In this document: piece by piece, positions 27,850 through 37,581 of the stretch
Position numbering within the stretch: position 1 is the first letter of the stretch
Layout of the letters: every line of letters begins with the position of its first letter
Source of the DNA: Paenibacillus sp. P25
GTDB taxonomy: Bacteria > Bacillota > Bacilli > Paenibacillales > NBRC-103111
Assembly (NCBI GenBank): GCA_024704175.1
Contig: CP085629.1
Location: 3,100,001-3,164,000 of the forward strand
Length of the DNA stretch: 64,000 nt
Direction: 5' to 3'
The notes under the pieces: generated by a model
Seen by the model: the letters and a program-made list of their open reading frames with translations, nothing else
What the model was told of the DNA's origin: nothing
Database searches by the model: none
Program-made: the position numbers and the translations under genes

Positions 27850-29639
27850 CTAGTTGCAGGGCTCTGGAAATATCCCCTTGCGTTCTGCTTGCTTCACTTC
27901 TTCTCTTTTTCGCTCAAGTAACTGCAGTGTCGGATATTTCCGAATCTCCCGGATGTAATCGTCAATCACCGTATCGTTAATCCCGTTGCGGTTATCTATA
28001 AGAGTGAGGGAGCTTGCCAAACTCTCGAGCTTGTCATCCTGCAGCGTTCCGATGAACGTCGTCGCATTCGGCTCGTAGCCTCCGGCATAATAGGCATACA
28101 AATAGGCCGCCAATGCCGCATGAGACTCGATATTAAACTGGTCGCCGAGCTTCTGTTCGACATAGGCCGAAACTTCCCGATCCGCCATCATTGCGGCCAG
28201 CAGCGCCGTTCCGCAAATTGATAGGCCGGCATGACCCGGGGCATCTGCTGCCGAGGTCTCCCGTCATTCATAACATTATTCCACGGATTATCTTTATTAT
28301 CCCTGATTTTCTCGTTTTTTTCCGTTTGCATCCGGATCTCGTTCAGGGTTTGCATGGCGGCATCGTAGGAATAATTGAATTCACCGGTGAGCTCTCTTAC
28401 ATAATGCTCCCTTTCGATCGGTGTAGGTATAGCGGCGATCAGCTTGAGCGCCTGCTGGATGTACCTGAGCCTCTCTCCATCCTCCTGCAGTTTATAATTT
28501 TTGCGAAAGTAAAGAAGTTTATATTTGATCGACGGTACGGCGGTCTCGATAACCTCCCGTACGAATCGTTCAGAACCGTTAGCCGTAATGTACTCATCCG
28601 GATCCTGCGCATTCGGAATGACAGCCACCTTGGCGCTGCATCCGGCATTCTCCAGAATCGGAATGCTCTTGTACGCGGCGGTTTGTCCGGTGCGTCACCG
28701 TCATAAGCCACGATCACCCGCTCCGCCAGCCGGCGGATCGCCTCGGCATGCTCCGGCGTAAGCGCCGTGCCCATGGTAGCCACTCCGTTCGTAATCCCGG
28801 CTTCCCAAGCTTTGATGACATCCACATAGCCCTCGAACAACACCAGCTCCTGTCGTTTGCGGATTTGCGGTCTCGCCAGATGCAGATTATACAGGGTGCG
28901 GCTTTTGTGAAAAAGCATCGTTTCCGGGCTGTTCAAATATTTCGGCTGCGCATCCCCCATCGATCTGCCGGCAAAGGCGATTAACTGGCCCTTCCAATCA
29001 TGAATCGGGAACATGATGCGGTCGCGAAATTTGTCCACATACCCAGCCGCCGTCCTGCTTGGCTGACAGCAATCCTCCCTGTTCCATGAGGGGCAGTTCA
29101 AACTCCCGCTTCTCCAGCGGCTTGGATAACGTATCCCATCTTGCCGGTGCGTACCCGATGCCGAAAGTGTCGATCAGCTTGTCGGTCAGCCCCCGGGAGC
29201 GCAAATAATTCAGGGCCGGCTTGCCTTCGGCGGTGTTCAGCAGGATATGCTGATACAGCTTGCCGGTTAATTCATAAGCTGTAAGCAGTTTGGAACGGTC
29301 GGCATTTTCCTTCGTCTCGGCCGCATTCTGCTGGGGCTCCAAACCCACGTCCAGATGCGCTTCCGCCGCCAGCTTGCGAAGCGCCTGCCCGAAGGACAAG
29401 CCCTCCACCTCGGCGACAAAACGTATCGCATTGCCGCCCGCCCCGCGCCCGAAGCAGTGATAAATCTGCTTTTCCGGAGTGACGGTGAATGAGGGGGTTT
29501 TCTCGGAATGGAAAGGACAAAGCCCTTTAAGATAATGTCCCTGCTTCGTCAAATGCACGTACCTGCCGACCACTTCCACGATGTCATGTGCTTTCAAGAC
29601 CGCATCGATGACCTGTTCGGGTATGCGTCCGTTACTCAT
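27850..29639 (-). CDS. dnaG: DNA primase DnaG (multiply frameshifted)
   Basis: Makes RNA primers for DNA replication. The N-terminal zinc ribbon (GLCPFHSEKTPSFTVTPEKQ, IYHCFGRGAGG), toprim core (LVLFEGYVDVIKAWEAGI, VIVAYDGDAAGQTA after repair) and C-terminal DnaB-binding region are present, about 595 residues. Three breaks: near 29045 (QDGG to AAGYVDKFRDRIMFPI), near 28690 (GDA to AGQTAAYKSIPILENAG) and near 28195 (QFAER to MMADREVSAYVEQKL). The fourth zinc ligand, normally Cys in HCFGCG, is Arg here (codon 29445-29447). ATG 29639 follows AAGGTGG. Confidence 0.95.
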
Positions 29640-29679
29640 CCTATCCACCTTCATTCAAATTAACACGTATACGTATTCG

Positions 29680-30140
29680 CTATTCCAACGGATTCTCCTG
29701 CAAACGAAGTAAAAGTTTTGTCAAAGAATGTAGAAATGCCTGCCGATCCTCTTCCGTAAAAGCTTTGGGACCTTTGGAATGCTTCCCTCCGCGCCTCAGC
29801 TTCGCCTGCTCGTGACGCCGCTCCAGCAAAAATCCGATGGTCCGTTCCGTATACTGCTGGCCGCGCACCGACATGGCGAATGCCTTCTTGCCCAGCGCGA
29901 GTGCGGCAAGCCCGAAATCCTGGGTAACCAGAATATCTCCGGCCTGAATGCGGTTGATAATATACAAATCGACGGATTGGTCCGAACGGTCGACCTGTAC
30001 GATGTTTACCCCTCCGCCGGCTGAAGACGATGGTCGAAAGAAGCCACCATCATCACAGGGACCCCGAAGCGGACCCCTGCCTGCACGATCTCCGCTTTCA
30101 CCGGACAAGCGTCGGCATCCACAATGATTTTATAGGACAT
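29680..30140 (-). CDS. yqxD: YqxD/YaiI family (DUF188) protein (frameshifted)
   Basis: A PIN-like fold protein of about 153 residues, possibly a nuclease. The start MSYKIIVDADACPVKAEIVQ has the family DADACP motif; VTQDFGLAALALGKKAFAMS and the C-terminal KAFTEEDRQAFLHSLTKLL also fit. The frame breaks at the C4 run 30009-30012; one more C joins LQPAEG to VNIVQVDRSDQSVDLYIINR. ATG 30140 follows GGAGAATGAAGA. Its place upstream of dnaG is conserved in Bacilli. Confidence 0.9.
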
Positions 30141-30231
30141 TCTTCATTCTCCGGTTCCTGTCGGCTGTACTTCCGTAATATTATATACGATGAATTTATA
30201 AAAAATCCTGCTTTATTCTCAAGGAAAAGAA

Positions 30232-31101
30232 CTATCTTGTGCGATACATGTCGATTATGACGCTGGCGGTTTCTTCGACCGCTTTATTGGAGACATCGAT
30301 CACCGTGCAGCCGATCCGCTTCATAATATTGTCCGCGTATTCAAGCTCCTTATGAATCCGTTCGACATTGGCATAAGAGGCGTTGCCGGGAAGGCCCAGC
30401 GTTTTCAGCCGCTCAGTGCGGATCATGTTCAGCTTCATCGGATCGATCCGCAGGCCCACAACCTTATGTTTGGATATCGTGAAGAGCTGCTCCGGAGGCT
30501 GAATTTCAGGGACCAGCGGGACATTGGCCACCTTGAATTTTTTGTGGGCCAAATACATGGACAGCGGCGTTTTCGACGTTCTCGACACGCCCACCAGCAC
30601 GATATCGGCCTGAAGCACACCGCTAAAATCCCGGCCGTCGTCGTATTTTACCGCGAATTCGACGGCTTCCACCTTTTTAAAATAATCTTCGTCCAGCTTG
30701 TGAATCATCCCCGGCTGGTGCCGCGCTTCCTGGTTGAACGCATGCTCCATCGTCCGAATCACCGGTCCCAGCAAATCAATATAGGGAATGCGGTATTGTT
30801 CGGCCTGGTCGATTAAATAATCGCGAAGCTCCGGAATCACTAGTGTGAACGCGATGACGCCGCTGCGCTGCAGCACCGACCGGATCATCAGGTCAATATC
30901 GGAAGTGTCCTGCAGAAAAGGAACTCTGCGGATCTCCACCTCTCGGGGTTCGAACTGCACTGCGGCCGCTTTGACCACCGATTCTCCGGTATCCCCTGCC
31001 GAATCGGAAGCAACAAATACAACCGGCTTGATCTGGTCCAACACAGACCCCCTGCCTTTCCCTTGGATGCCTTGCGGCTTGGCTGCGCCCTTGAGAACCA
31101 T
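30232..31101 (-). CDS. yqfL: Pyruvate, phosphate dikinase regulatory protein (PDRP, DUF299)
   Basis: A bifunctional ADP-dependent kinase and Pi-dependent phosphorylase that inactivates or reactivates pyruvate phosphate dikinase or PEP synthase. Signature segments are VVFVASDSAGDTGESVVKAA, the P-loop-like LVGVSRTSKTPLSMYLAHKK near residue 165 and IGCTVIDVSNKAVEETASVI at the end. ATG 31101 has GGAG 7 bases upstream and gives a short extra N-terminus of about 20 residues; GTG 31041 with AGGGGG before it would start nearer the usual family start. In B. subtilis the repressor gene ccpN and glyQS lie upstream; here they are absent and a gene-free region of 550 bases takes their place. Confidence 0.9.
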   Translation of the reverse strand: MVLKGAAKPQGIQGKGRGSVLDQIKPVVFVASDSAGDTGESVVKAAAVQFEPREVEIRRVPFLQDTSDIDLMIRSVLQRSGVIAFTLVIPELRDYLIDQAEQYRIPYIDLLGPVIRTMEHAFNQEARHQPGMIHKLDEDYFKKVEAVEFAVKYDDGRDFSGVLQADIVLVGVSRTSKTPLSMYLAHKKFKVANVPLVPEIQPPEQLFTISKHKVVGLRIDPMKLNMIRTERLKTLGLPGNASYANVERIHKELEYADNIMKRIGCTVIDVSNKAVEETASVIIDMYRTR

Positions 31102-31125
31102 AGTGCTGCTCCAAATCCCCTCGCT

Positions 31126-31238
31126 GAGAGCAAGGTCGTCTCCGGCCGCTTTAGAAATCGTGAAAAAGGAATCAAATATTCAAGGTATATTCACGATTTC
31201 AAATGCGAATTCTTCGCTCCTGCGACGACCTTGCTCTC
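31126..31238. repeat. Large nested inverted repeat I
   Basis: Outer arms GAGAGCAAGGTCGTC (31126-31140) and GACGACCTTGCTCTC (31224-31238) pair perfectly. Inner arms GAAATCGTGAA (31154-31164) and TTCACGATTTC (31190-31200) also pair perfectly, and a small GCGAAttcTTCGC hairpin sits at 31205-31217. It ends 25 bases before the yqfL start on the minus strand. No gene is seen. Confidence 0.85.
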
Positions 31239-31361
31239 CTCCGCTCCCGTTGGAGCTTATGTTTCCCTTAGGCGGAACAGCCAAGCCGCCTATTTCTTTT
31301 ATACTACTACGAATGCGCGGAATGAAATGTTTCATGTTTTCATAGAACGGCGATAGCCGGA

Positions 31362-31476
31362 GAACAGATGAGTATCCGTAGAGTTTACGTGCATCATTTG
31401 AAATCGTATGGTAACCCCAAACTGTTCATTCAGACCATACGATTTCAAGAGATGCCGAAGGATACTCGATCTGTTC
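31362..31476. repeat. Large nested inverted repeat II
   Basis: Outer arms GAACAGATGAGTATCC (31362-31377) and GGATACTCGATCTGTTC (31460-31476) pair with one bulged base. GCATC/GATGC (31391, 31451) and TGAAATCGTATGGT/ACCATACGATTTCA (31399-31412, 31434-31447) continue the stem to a 21-base loop. The layout and the GAAATCGT core match inverted repeat I. Between the two lie GCTCCCGTTGGAGC and AGGCGG/CCGCCT hairpins. Confidence 0.85.
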
Positions 31477-31535
31477 GCAGGCCCCCAGCCGCTCCCTCTG
31501 CAAACTGAGAGCATCTCATTCCGCTCCACTAACAA

Positions 31536-31598
31536 CAAAAAATCCCGCCGCTTGGGGCCTGTTTTCAGACCTGCACGAGAGGATTTTCACAGATGTAT
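31536..31598 (-). ncRNA. Candidate small RNA or attenuator downstream of recO
   Basis: A strong promoter just upstream predicts a transcript starting near 31598 that folds as AAAATCC/GGATTTT outer stem, an 8+9 base internal loop, and an inner GGTCTG-AAAA-CAGGCC hairpin, followed at once by T6. Predicted length about 62 nt. The same element could be a terminator for recO. It does not look like a T-box, although glyQS with a T-box sits here in B. subtilis. Confidence 0.45.
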
Positions 31599-31604
31599 CA
31601 TATT

Positions 31605-31633
31605 ATAATACCAATTGGGCAAAAATATGTCAA
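31605..31633 (-). promoter_or_regulatory. Strong sigma-A promoter downstream of recO
   Basis: On the minus strand a perfect TTGACA (31633-31628), a 17-base spacer, and TATTAT (31610-31605); an overlapping TATAAT sits at 31607-31602. It begins 19 bases past the recO stop and points to the gene-free region. Confidence 0.7.
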
Positions 31634-31651
31634 TAAATCATTTGAACATCG

Positions 31652-32398
31652 CTAAATTCCATACTTCTCCATTTGCTCGAGAAAATCCCGCGATTTCAGC
31701 TTTAATCCCACGTGCATATCAAAATAAGAACGCATCAGATGCTTCAGCGCTTCCTTGGTCGCCGGCTTCACATCGATTTGGCCCAGTCGGCGCACATCGG
31801 TTTGCACGAACAGCTTCAGGAGCTTGCGTACACCCGGTGAAATTCGGGTCGCCCCGGGATCCCGGAAAAGACAGCGGTCACACAAGATCCCGCCGAGCCC
31901 GGCGCTAAAGGCGGCCGGCTCCCGGTTCTCCCGGCAGTTGACGCAGCAATCGAGCTCCGGCGTATAGCCACCGTACATAATCATCTTCATTTCGTACAAA
32001 TGATCGATAATTTGCGGATCCTTGTCCTCCTGAATGGCGGTCATGCTCCCGAGGAGCTGATCGAACAGGAAAGGTCGCCCTTCCTGGTCCCCCATCATCC
32101 GGTCGGTCAGTTCCGCCAGATAGGAGGCATGGGCGACCTTATGCAAGTCTTCCCTTATTTTATAATAGGGCTCGATAATTTCCGCGTGATTCAAGGTCCC
32201 AAGCTGTCCCGATTTGAAAAACAAAAACTCCCCTAAGGTGAACAGCTGCGCAACCGAGCCGTACCGGCTCTTCACTTTCTTTGCGCCGCGGGCGACCACG
32301 CTCATCTTTCCTTGTTCTCTGGTGAACAAAGTAAGAATTTTGTTCCCTTCCCCGTAATCCATACTGCGGATCACAATCGCCTGTACTCTGAACTGCAT
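31652..32398 (-). CDS. recO: DNA repair protein RecO
   Basis: Recombination mediator that helps load RecA on SSB-coated DNA. The N-terminal OB fold (MQFRVQAIVIRSMDYGEGNK, VVARGAKKVKSRYGSVAQLF) is followed by a helical domain and a Cys4 zinc site (CCVNCRENRE, LCDRCLF). Intact, 248 residues, normal length. ATG 32398 follows GAGGAGAGGC. It lies downstream of yqzL and era on the same strand, the conserved order. Confidence 0.95.
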   Translation of the reverse strand: MQFRVQAIVIRSMDYGEGNKILTLFTREQGKMSVVARGAKKVKSRYGSVAQLFTLGEFLFFKSGQLGTLNHAEIIEPYYKIREDLHKVAHASYLAELTDRMMGDQEGRPFLFDQLLGSMTAIQEDKDPQIIDHLYEMKMIMYGGYTPELDCCVNCRENREPAAFSAGLGGILCDRCLFRDPGATRISPGVRKLLKLFVQTDVRRLGQIDVKPATKEALKHLMRSYFDMHVGLKLKSRDFLEQMEKYGI

Positions 32399-32430
32399 CG
32401 ACAGCCTCTCCTCAAGCTAACCTGACTTCC

Positions 32431-32577
32431 TTATTGAAGCATACTCCCCGCCTCATCGGCTTCGGAGTCTTCCTTCGCTTCCGGTTCACCCGATTCCTTG
32501 TCGGCAAAGTCTTTGTACAGCAGGTAAGCATCCACATCTCCAGTCATTGAAAAATACTTCCACGAAAAATCTCTCAT
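32431..32577 (-). CDS. yqzL: YqzL family small protein, 48 aa
   Basis: Reads MRDFSWKYFSMTGDVDAYLL YKDFADKESGEPEAKE and then an acidic tail ending at TAA 32431. The start MRDFSWKYFSMTGDVDAYLL is the YqzL family signature, and the position between era and recO is where yqzL lies in Bacilli. ATG 32577 follows GGAGAGGATGATACTC. Function is unknown; too short for most automatic calls. Confidence 0.85.
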   Translation of the reverse strand: MRDFSWKYFSMTGDVDAYLLYKDFADKESGEPEAKEDSEADEAGSMLQ

Positions 32578-32723
32578 GAGTATCATCCTCTCCTTGGGAC
32601 ATGACGGCGGTACCTGTTACTAGGATTAGGATGGGCCCGATGCATTCGAAGTATGCTAAACAAATACTGGCATGTATGCTTTTTATTAACCCCCTGCAAG
32701 CCGAGCTGAAACAAGGAATCCGG

Positions 32724-33644
32724 TTATTCGTGACGAAAGCCCAGATCCCGAAGAACGCGTTCCTGGTTGCGCCAGTCTTTTTTCACCTTAACCCACAACT
32801 CCAGGAAGGTCTTGGAACCGAGCAGCGCTTCGATATCGGCGCGCGCCTTCTGGCCGACTTCCTTTAGCAGGGCACCCTTTTTTCCGATAATGATGCCTTT
32901 CTGCGAATCCCTCTCCACATAGATGACTGCGGAGATATGTACGACGCCGTTCTCCTCCACCTTCATATCCTCGATGGCTACGGCAATGGAATGCGGCACC
33001 TCTTCCCGCGTCAGATGCAGAATCTTCTCGCGGATGAGCTCGGCGCAGACGAACTGCTCCGGATGGTCCGTCACCTGGTCGGCCGGGTAGTACTGCGGGC
33101 CTTCCGGCAAATATTTAATGACCTGCTCGAGCAGGGTGTTCACATTGTTTCCGTGCATCGCGGAAATCGGAATGATTTCGGCGAAAGGATACAAGTCCTT
33201 GTAAGTTGTAATAATCGGCAGGAGCTCTTCCGGATGCACCTGATCGATTTTGTTCATAACCAGAATTACCGGCGTTTGCACTTTCTTAAGCTGCTCAATA
33301 ATATACCGGTCCCCGCCGCCAAGTCCTTCGACAACATCGATCAGAAACAAGATGGCCTCCACCTCGCTTAAAGCGCTTTGGGCGGCTTTGACCATATAAT
33401 CGCCCAGCTTGGACTGGGATTTATGAATACCCGGCGTATCGAGAAACACAATCTGCGCCCCGTCCGTCGTGTAGACGCCGTGAATTTTGTTGCGCGTCGT
33501 CTGCGGCTTGTCCGACATGATGGCGATCTTCTGGCCGATCACTTGGTTGAGCAGTGTGGATTTGCCGACGTTGGGCCGGCCGATGATGGCTACGAAGCCG
33601 GATTTGAAGGTTTTCTCGTCTTTTCCGTTAGGTTTGGATGACAT
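32724..33644 (-). CDS. era: GTPase Era
   Basis: Essential GTPase that binds 16S rRNA near its 3' end during 30S maturation. G1 [20 protein letters not shown], switch region [16 protein letters not shown]3 [11 protein letters not shown] and G4 [14 protein letters not shown] are clear, with the C-terminal KH motif [20 protein letters not shown]. Intact, 306 residues. Its ATG at 33644 overlaps the cdd stop as TGATG, so translation is coupled. Confidence 0.97.
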   Translation of the reverse strand: MSSKPNGKDEKTFKSGFVAIIGRPNVGKSTLLNQVIGQKIAIMSDKPQTTRNKIHGVYTTDGAQIVFLDTPGIHKSQSKLGDYMVKAAQSALSEVEAILFLIDVVEGLGGGDRYIIEQLKKVQTPVILVMNKIDQVHPEELLPIITTYKDLYPFAEIIPISAMHGNNVNTLLEQVIKYLPEGPQYYPADQVTDHPEQFVCAELIREKILHLTREEVPHSIAVAIEDMKVEENGVVHISAVIYVERDSQKGIIIGKKGALLKEVGQKARADIEALLGSKTFLELWVKVKKDWRNQERVLRDLGFRHE

Positions 33645-34060
33645 CAGTCTTTGCTTCCTCCGTACAAATCATGAGATGTAAAAGCGCCCGGCAGCAGTTC
33701 GGCTACGGTCGTCTCGGCCATCTGCCCCTGCAGATTGGCCATGTACACCGGCATATCCGGCCTGCACAGCTCGACAAGCACTTGGCGGCATACGCCGCAA
33801 GGTGTAATAGGGCGGTCGGTATCGCCGATCACGGCGATCGCCTGGAAGGACCCGGCGACCTCTCCGTCGGCAATGGCACGGAACAGCGCCGTGCGCTCCG
33901 CGCAGTTGGACGGGCCGTAGGCGGCGTTCTCCACGTTGCAGCCGAGATGAACCCGGCCGGCGGCGTCCAGCAGGGCGCTGCCCACTTTAAAGTTGGAGTA
34001 CGGGGTGTAAGCCCGCTCCATCGCCTGTTTGGCTAACGCGATCAATTGCGCTTTGTCCAT
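33644..34060 (-). CDS. cdd: Cytidine deaminase
   Basis: Deaminates cytidine and deoxycytidine in pyrimidine salvage. Zinc site residues are Cys in [20 protein letters not shown] with the catalytic Glu, and the [12 protein letters not shown] motif holds the other two Cys. Intact, 138 residues, homotetramer type. Position between dgkA and era is the conserved Bacillus order. ATG 34060 follows AAGGGGCTGGCTT. Confidence 0.95.
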   Translation of the reverse strand: MDKAQLIALAKQAMERAYTPYSNFKVGSALLDAAGRVHLGCNVENAAYGPSNCAERTALFRAIADGEVAGSFQAIAVIGDTDRPITPCGVCRQVLVELCRPDMPVYMANLQGQMAETTVAELLPGAFTSHDLYGGSKD

Positions 34061-34080
34061 AAGCCAGCCCCTTTTCCTTA

Positions 34081-34786
34081 TTATATCGTTTCATACAAAT
34101 AAATTGCGAGTACAGTCAAGAAACTGCCGAGCAGCGCACCCAGCAAGAGGGACGGGAACCCCCGTCTTTTTTTATCATAGAGAACTCCCGCCAGCATGCA
34201 GGCCAGAAAAAAACCAAGTAGTCCCGCCAGCGCGGATTGCGTCCGGGAAACGATCAAGGTGGCGACGGCGAAAGCCAGCGACGTGAGCAGGCTGGGCTTC
34301 ACCCAGTTTGCCTTTACGGGAGAACCGGGTTTCCACCACGATCACCGTCAGCATGATGAGCGTGAGCAGCGACCAAACCATGCCGGCCGTAAAGCCGGTT
34401 CCCTCGGCCTGCTTCGCCTTCAGGAACATCTGCTCCACCGGTTCGTAGAACACGATCATGCCCGTAACAGCGGCAAAAGCTGCAGACACCAGGACGGACG
34501 CTGCAGCTACATCTTTCGCGATTTTGGCGAGCGGATGGATGTCCGGCATCGCCAGGTCGACGGCTTTTTCCACCGCCGTATTGATCAGTTCCGTTACAAT
34601 CATGAGCGTGACGGCAAGCAGAATAAACAGCACATCATACTTCGTCAAGCGGAAAAAGAGCGCGAGCGTGAGCACCACCAAGGCGGCGAAAAAATGAAAC
34701 TTCATATTCCGCTGCGTCGAGAGCGCGTATTTCACGCCTTCATAAGCGAAACGGAAGCTGCGCCGCCACTTGACCTGCGGCCTCAC
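34081..34786 (-). CDS. dgkA: Diacylglycerol/undecaprenol kinase with extra C-terminal membrane domain (frameshifted)
   Basis: The first 115 residues are a DgkA-type lipid kinase: [20 protein letters not shown], then [20 protein letters not shown] with the catalytic Glu/Asn motif and three membrane helices. In Bacillus this enzyme phosphorylates undecaprenol. A second membrane part of about 100 residues follows ([40 protein letters not shown]), making about 235 residues, nearly twice the classical length. The frame breaks near 34305-34309; one more G in the GGG run joins RKGKLG to [22 protein letters not shown] 34786 overlaps the ybeY stop. Confidence 0.85.
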
Positions 34787-35318
34787 CGGGTGAGACCCGC
34801 CTTTTGCAAGATAGCCTCCTGCTTCCCGAACATCTCCTTCTCCTCTTCCTCGCTCTGATGATCGTAGCCGATCAAATGCAGGAAGCCGTGAACGAAGAGG
34901 AAACCCAGCTCCCGCTCAACGGAGTGACCGTATTCCCCGCCTGCTCTATTGCACGGGGCACGGAGATGATGATATCGCCGAGCGGCTCCTCGAAATCTTC
35001 CTCAACCTCGAATTCATCGCCTTCCAGGGCGGCCGCGTCGCTTAAATCGCCGTCGTCCCCGTCGTAAATGATTTCCAGCTCATCCTCGCCCATCTCCTGC
35101 ATAGCGAAGGACAGAACATCCGTCGGCTTGTCCAATCCGCGGTACTGCTTGTTGATCTCACGGATCGCTTCATCGTTCACGAAAGTAAGGGCCACTTCAC
35201 CATCGGTAATCTGCTCGGATTCTCCGGCCAGTCGCAGGAGCTCCTCCAGTTTCGCGATCAGCTCCTCCGAAATGCCGTATTCTTCTTGCTCATTGTTCCA
35301 TGCGAGCTGCAGGCTCAT
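34783..35318 (-). CDS. ybeY: rRNA maturation endoribonuclease YbeY (frameshifted)
   Basis: Zinc RNase for 16S rRNA 3' processing. Conserved [28 protein letters not shown] is in the first frame; the catalytic zinc motif [11 protein letters not shown] is in the second. The frame breaks at the C4 run 34935-34938; one more C joins AIEQAG to [20 protein letters not shown] and gives the stop at 34783. An acidic insertion ([20 protein letters not shown]) is longer than usual. ATG 35318 follows AGAGGTGG. The stop overlaps the dgkA GTG by 4 bases. Confidence 0.92.
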
Positions 35319-37561
35319 CCGCCCACCTCTTTCCATTGTTTCTGCTTCTGGTTCGGCGGCTCCGTCGGATATTCAATCCGCGAATGGAAGATGCCGAGCA
35401 GGGTTTCATTCAGCGTTCTTGCAATTTGGTCCAATTCCTTAATCGTTAAATCGCATTCATTGAACTGCCCGTCGTCCATCCGGCTTTTCATAATTTTGCG
35501 GACCATGGAGTCGATCTGTTCGACAGTCGGGTTGCGCAAGGAACGAACTGCCGCCTCCACACAGTCGGCGATTCCGACGATGGCGGCTTCCTTTGTCTGC
35601 GCTTTCGGTCCCGGATAACGATACTCCGCTTCCTCCGGTCCGGCCTCCCCTTTTTCCTCCGCCTGCTTCCGCGCTTTATGGTAGAAATACTGCAGCGGCG
35701 TCGTGCCGTGATGCTGCTCGGCAATATCCCGGATCGGCTTCGGAATATTATGATCCTTCAGCATCTCCACTCCATCCCGGGCATGCGCCACAATAATGGA
35801 TTTGCTCAAGGCAGGATCAATCTTGTCGTGCGGGTTTTCCCCGTGGTTCTGATTCTCGATAAAATAGCTCGGGCGCTTCGTCTTCCCGATGTCATGATAG
35901 TAAGCCCCGACCCGGCAAAGCAGGCCGTCCGCTCCGATGGCCTCCGCGGCGGCTTCCGACAGATTGCCGACCATCACGCTGTGATGATAAGTGCCCGGCG
36001 TTTCCGTCAGCGGCTTGCGCGCAGCAGCGGGTGGTTCGGGTTGGACAGCTCCACCAGCTTGAGCGGAGACAGAATGCCGAACGCCAGCTCGAAGAAAGGA
36101 AGCAGTCCGATGACGAATACGGCGGTAAGCAGTCCTCCCCCCAAGGCAAAGCCCGCAGCGAAGAACGCGTTTCTTTTCGTATCGTGGTCCTCCAGAAGCA
36201 GAAGGCTCGCCACGAGCAGCAGGGCGCATAAGGAAACCATCATCCCGGCTTTCAGGATCGAGGAACGCTGGCTGGCCCGCTGGATGGAGAAGATCGCCGT
36301 AAACGAGCTGGTCAGCGTCAACAATCCGTACTTGAAGTCGAAATCCTGGAGATGATCCGCATTGAATATGACGCTCGCCAGAATCCCGAAGAAGACGGCG
36401 GCAACGAACGCGAGCTGGGCATCGAGTAATATGGCCACCAGCATAGCTCCCATCGCCGTCGGAGCCAAATAAGCAAGGTACGGATAGTCCAGGTTTTGAA
36501 GCATGGAGAATACTTTCATGAACACGATCGTGATGATCAGAATCAAAACCAGCATCAATAGCTGCACGTTATTCTGGCTGACCGGCGGCTGGGCTTTGGC
36601 GGACAAACATATAGACGGCGAAGCACAATAAGACAATGAATAAGAGCAGTCCAAGATGCGGCCAATAGCTGGTCTCGTCCCGAAGCAGATCGAGTGCGGC
36701 CAGCTTCTGATACAAGTCTTCGGTAATGCGCTCCCCTTTGGCGACGAGCACTTCATTCTTGTTGATATAGACCGCCTTCACATTGTCTCGGGCATGCCCC
36801 TTGGCTTCGTCGGTCCCCTTCTGGTCGTAAAACTTATTCGGCGTTATGATCGCCCGCGCCAGCTCCTGAACGAGCTCCCGGGCATTGTTCTTCGTGAGGT
36901 TGGAAGCATTGACAAGCTCCGCCACCTTGGCTCTGGCCGTCTGGGCGTCAATAATCTGGTCGTTCATCAGACGGCCGACGATCTCCTTCGCGACCGGCTG
37001 CATCTGCGTCAAATCGTCCTTGGACAGCTTCGGAATTTTGTAGAACGCTTCCTCCGGGATCTTGTACTGCTGATCGCGGAGTCGCTTGCTCATCTCCGCC
37101 AGAAGCTGGTCGTTGTATTGGCCGGTATTCGCGTACGCTTTCAATTGGCGGTCCAGATGGTCCTGAATCAGCGACGGAATCACGTTCTTGTAAATATTGA
37201 CCTTATCCGTCTGCGACACGTCGGGATCTCCGTTAATTTGCTGCAGCTTCTCGAATACGGCGTCGACGGCGGCATCATTCTTCAGCGATACGACCTGGAA
37301 CACCGGTTGAATCTTTTGCGCCGCCTCTTCTTTGGCTTTTTCGGTAGCCACCGCGTTCTCAATCGGTCTGGGCGCCAGAATATCCTTCTCGGCGACCGAG
37401 CCCAGCTGAATATCGTAGGTTTGGGGCACGATCCGGTGCAGCAGCGTGAAGTAGCAGACGGCGGCAAGCGTTAAAAACAGAAGAAAGCGCACAATGGCGC
37501 TGTATCTCCAGCCGGCTAGCCGGTATTGAAATTTTCCCTGAATGGAAAGGCGGTTTGTCAT
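35315..37561 (-). CDS. pgpH: 7TM-HD (HDIG) c-di-AMP phosphodiesterase PgpH-like (frameshifted)
   Basis: A membrane-bound HD-domain phosphodiesterase of about 745 residues, related to PgpH/YqfF which degrades c-di-AMP. The N-terminal helix is followed by an extracytoplasmic domain ([20 protein letters not shown] to residue 300), seven membrane helices, and the HD domain with [20 protein letters not shown] and [15 protein letters not shown]. Two breaks: near 36598-36605 (FVRQ to [18 protein letters not shown]) and near 36018-36025 (HPLLR to [15 protein letters not shown]). ATG 37561; the ribosome site is weak. Downstream of phoH, as in Bacillus. Confidence 0.92.
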
Positions 37562-37581
37562 GACGAAAGGTCAACCCTTTC

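Noticed and set aside
31332..31538. Small open frames in the gap between recO and yqfL
   Set aside because: They run through the arms of the large inverted repeats; no family resemblance.
31536..31640. T-box leader for glycyl-tRNA synthetase
   Set aside because: The conserved AGGGTGGAACCGCG antiterminator motif and a specifier loop are missing, and no glyQ follows.
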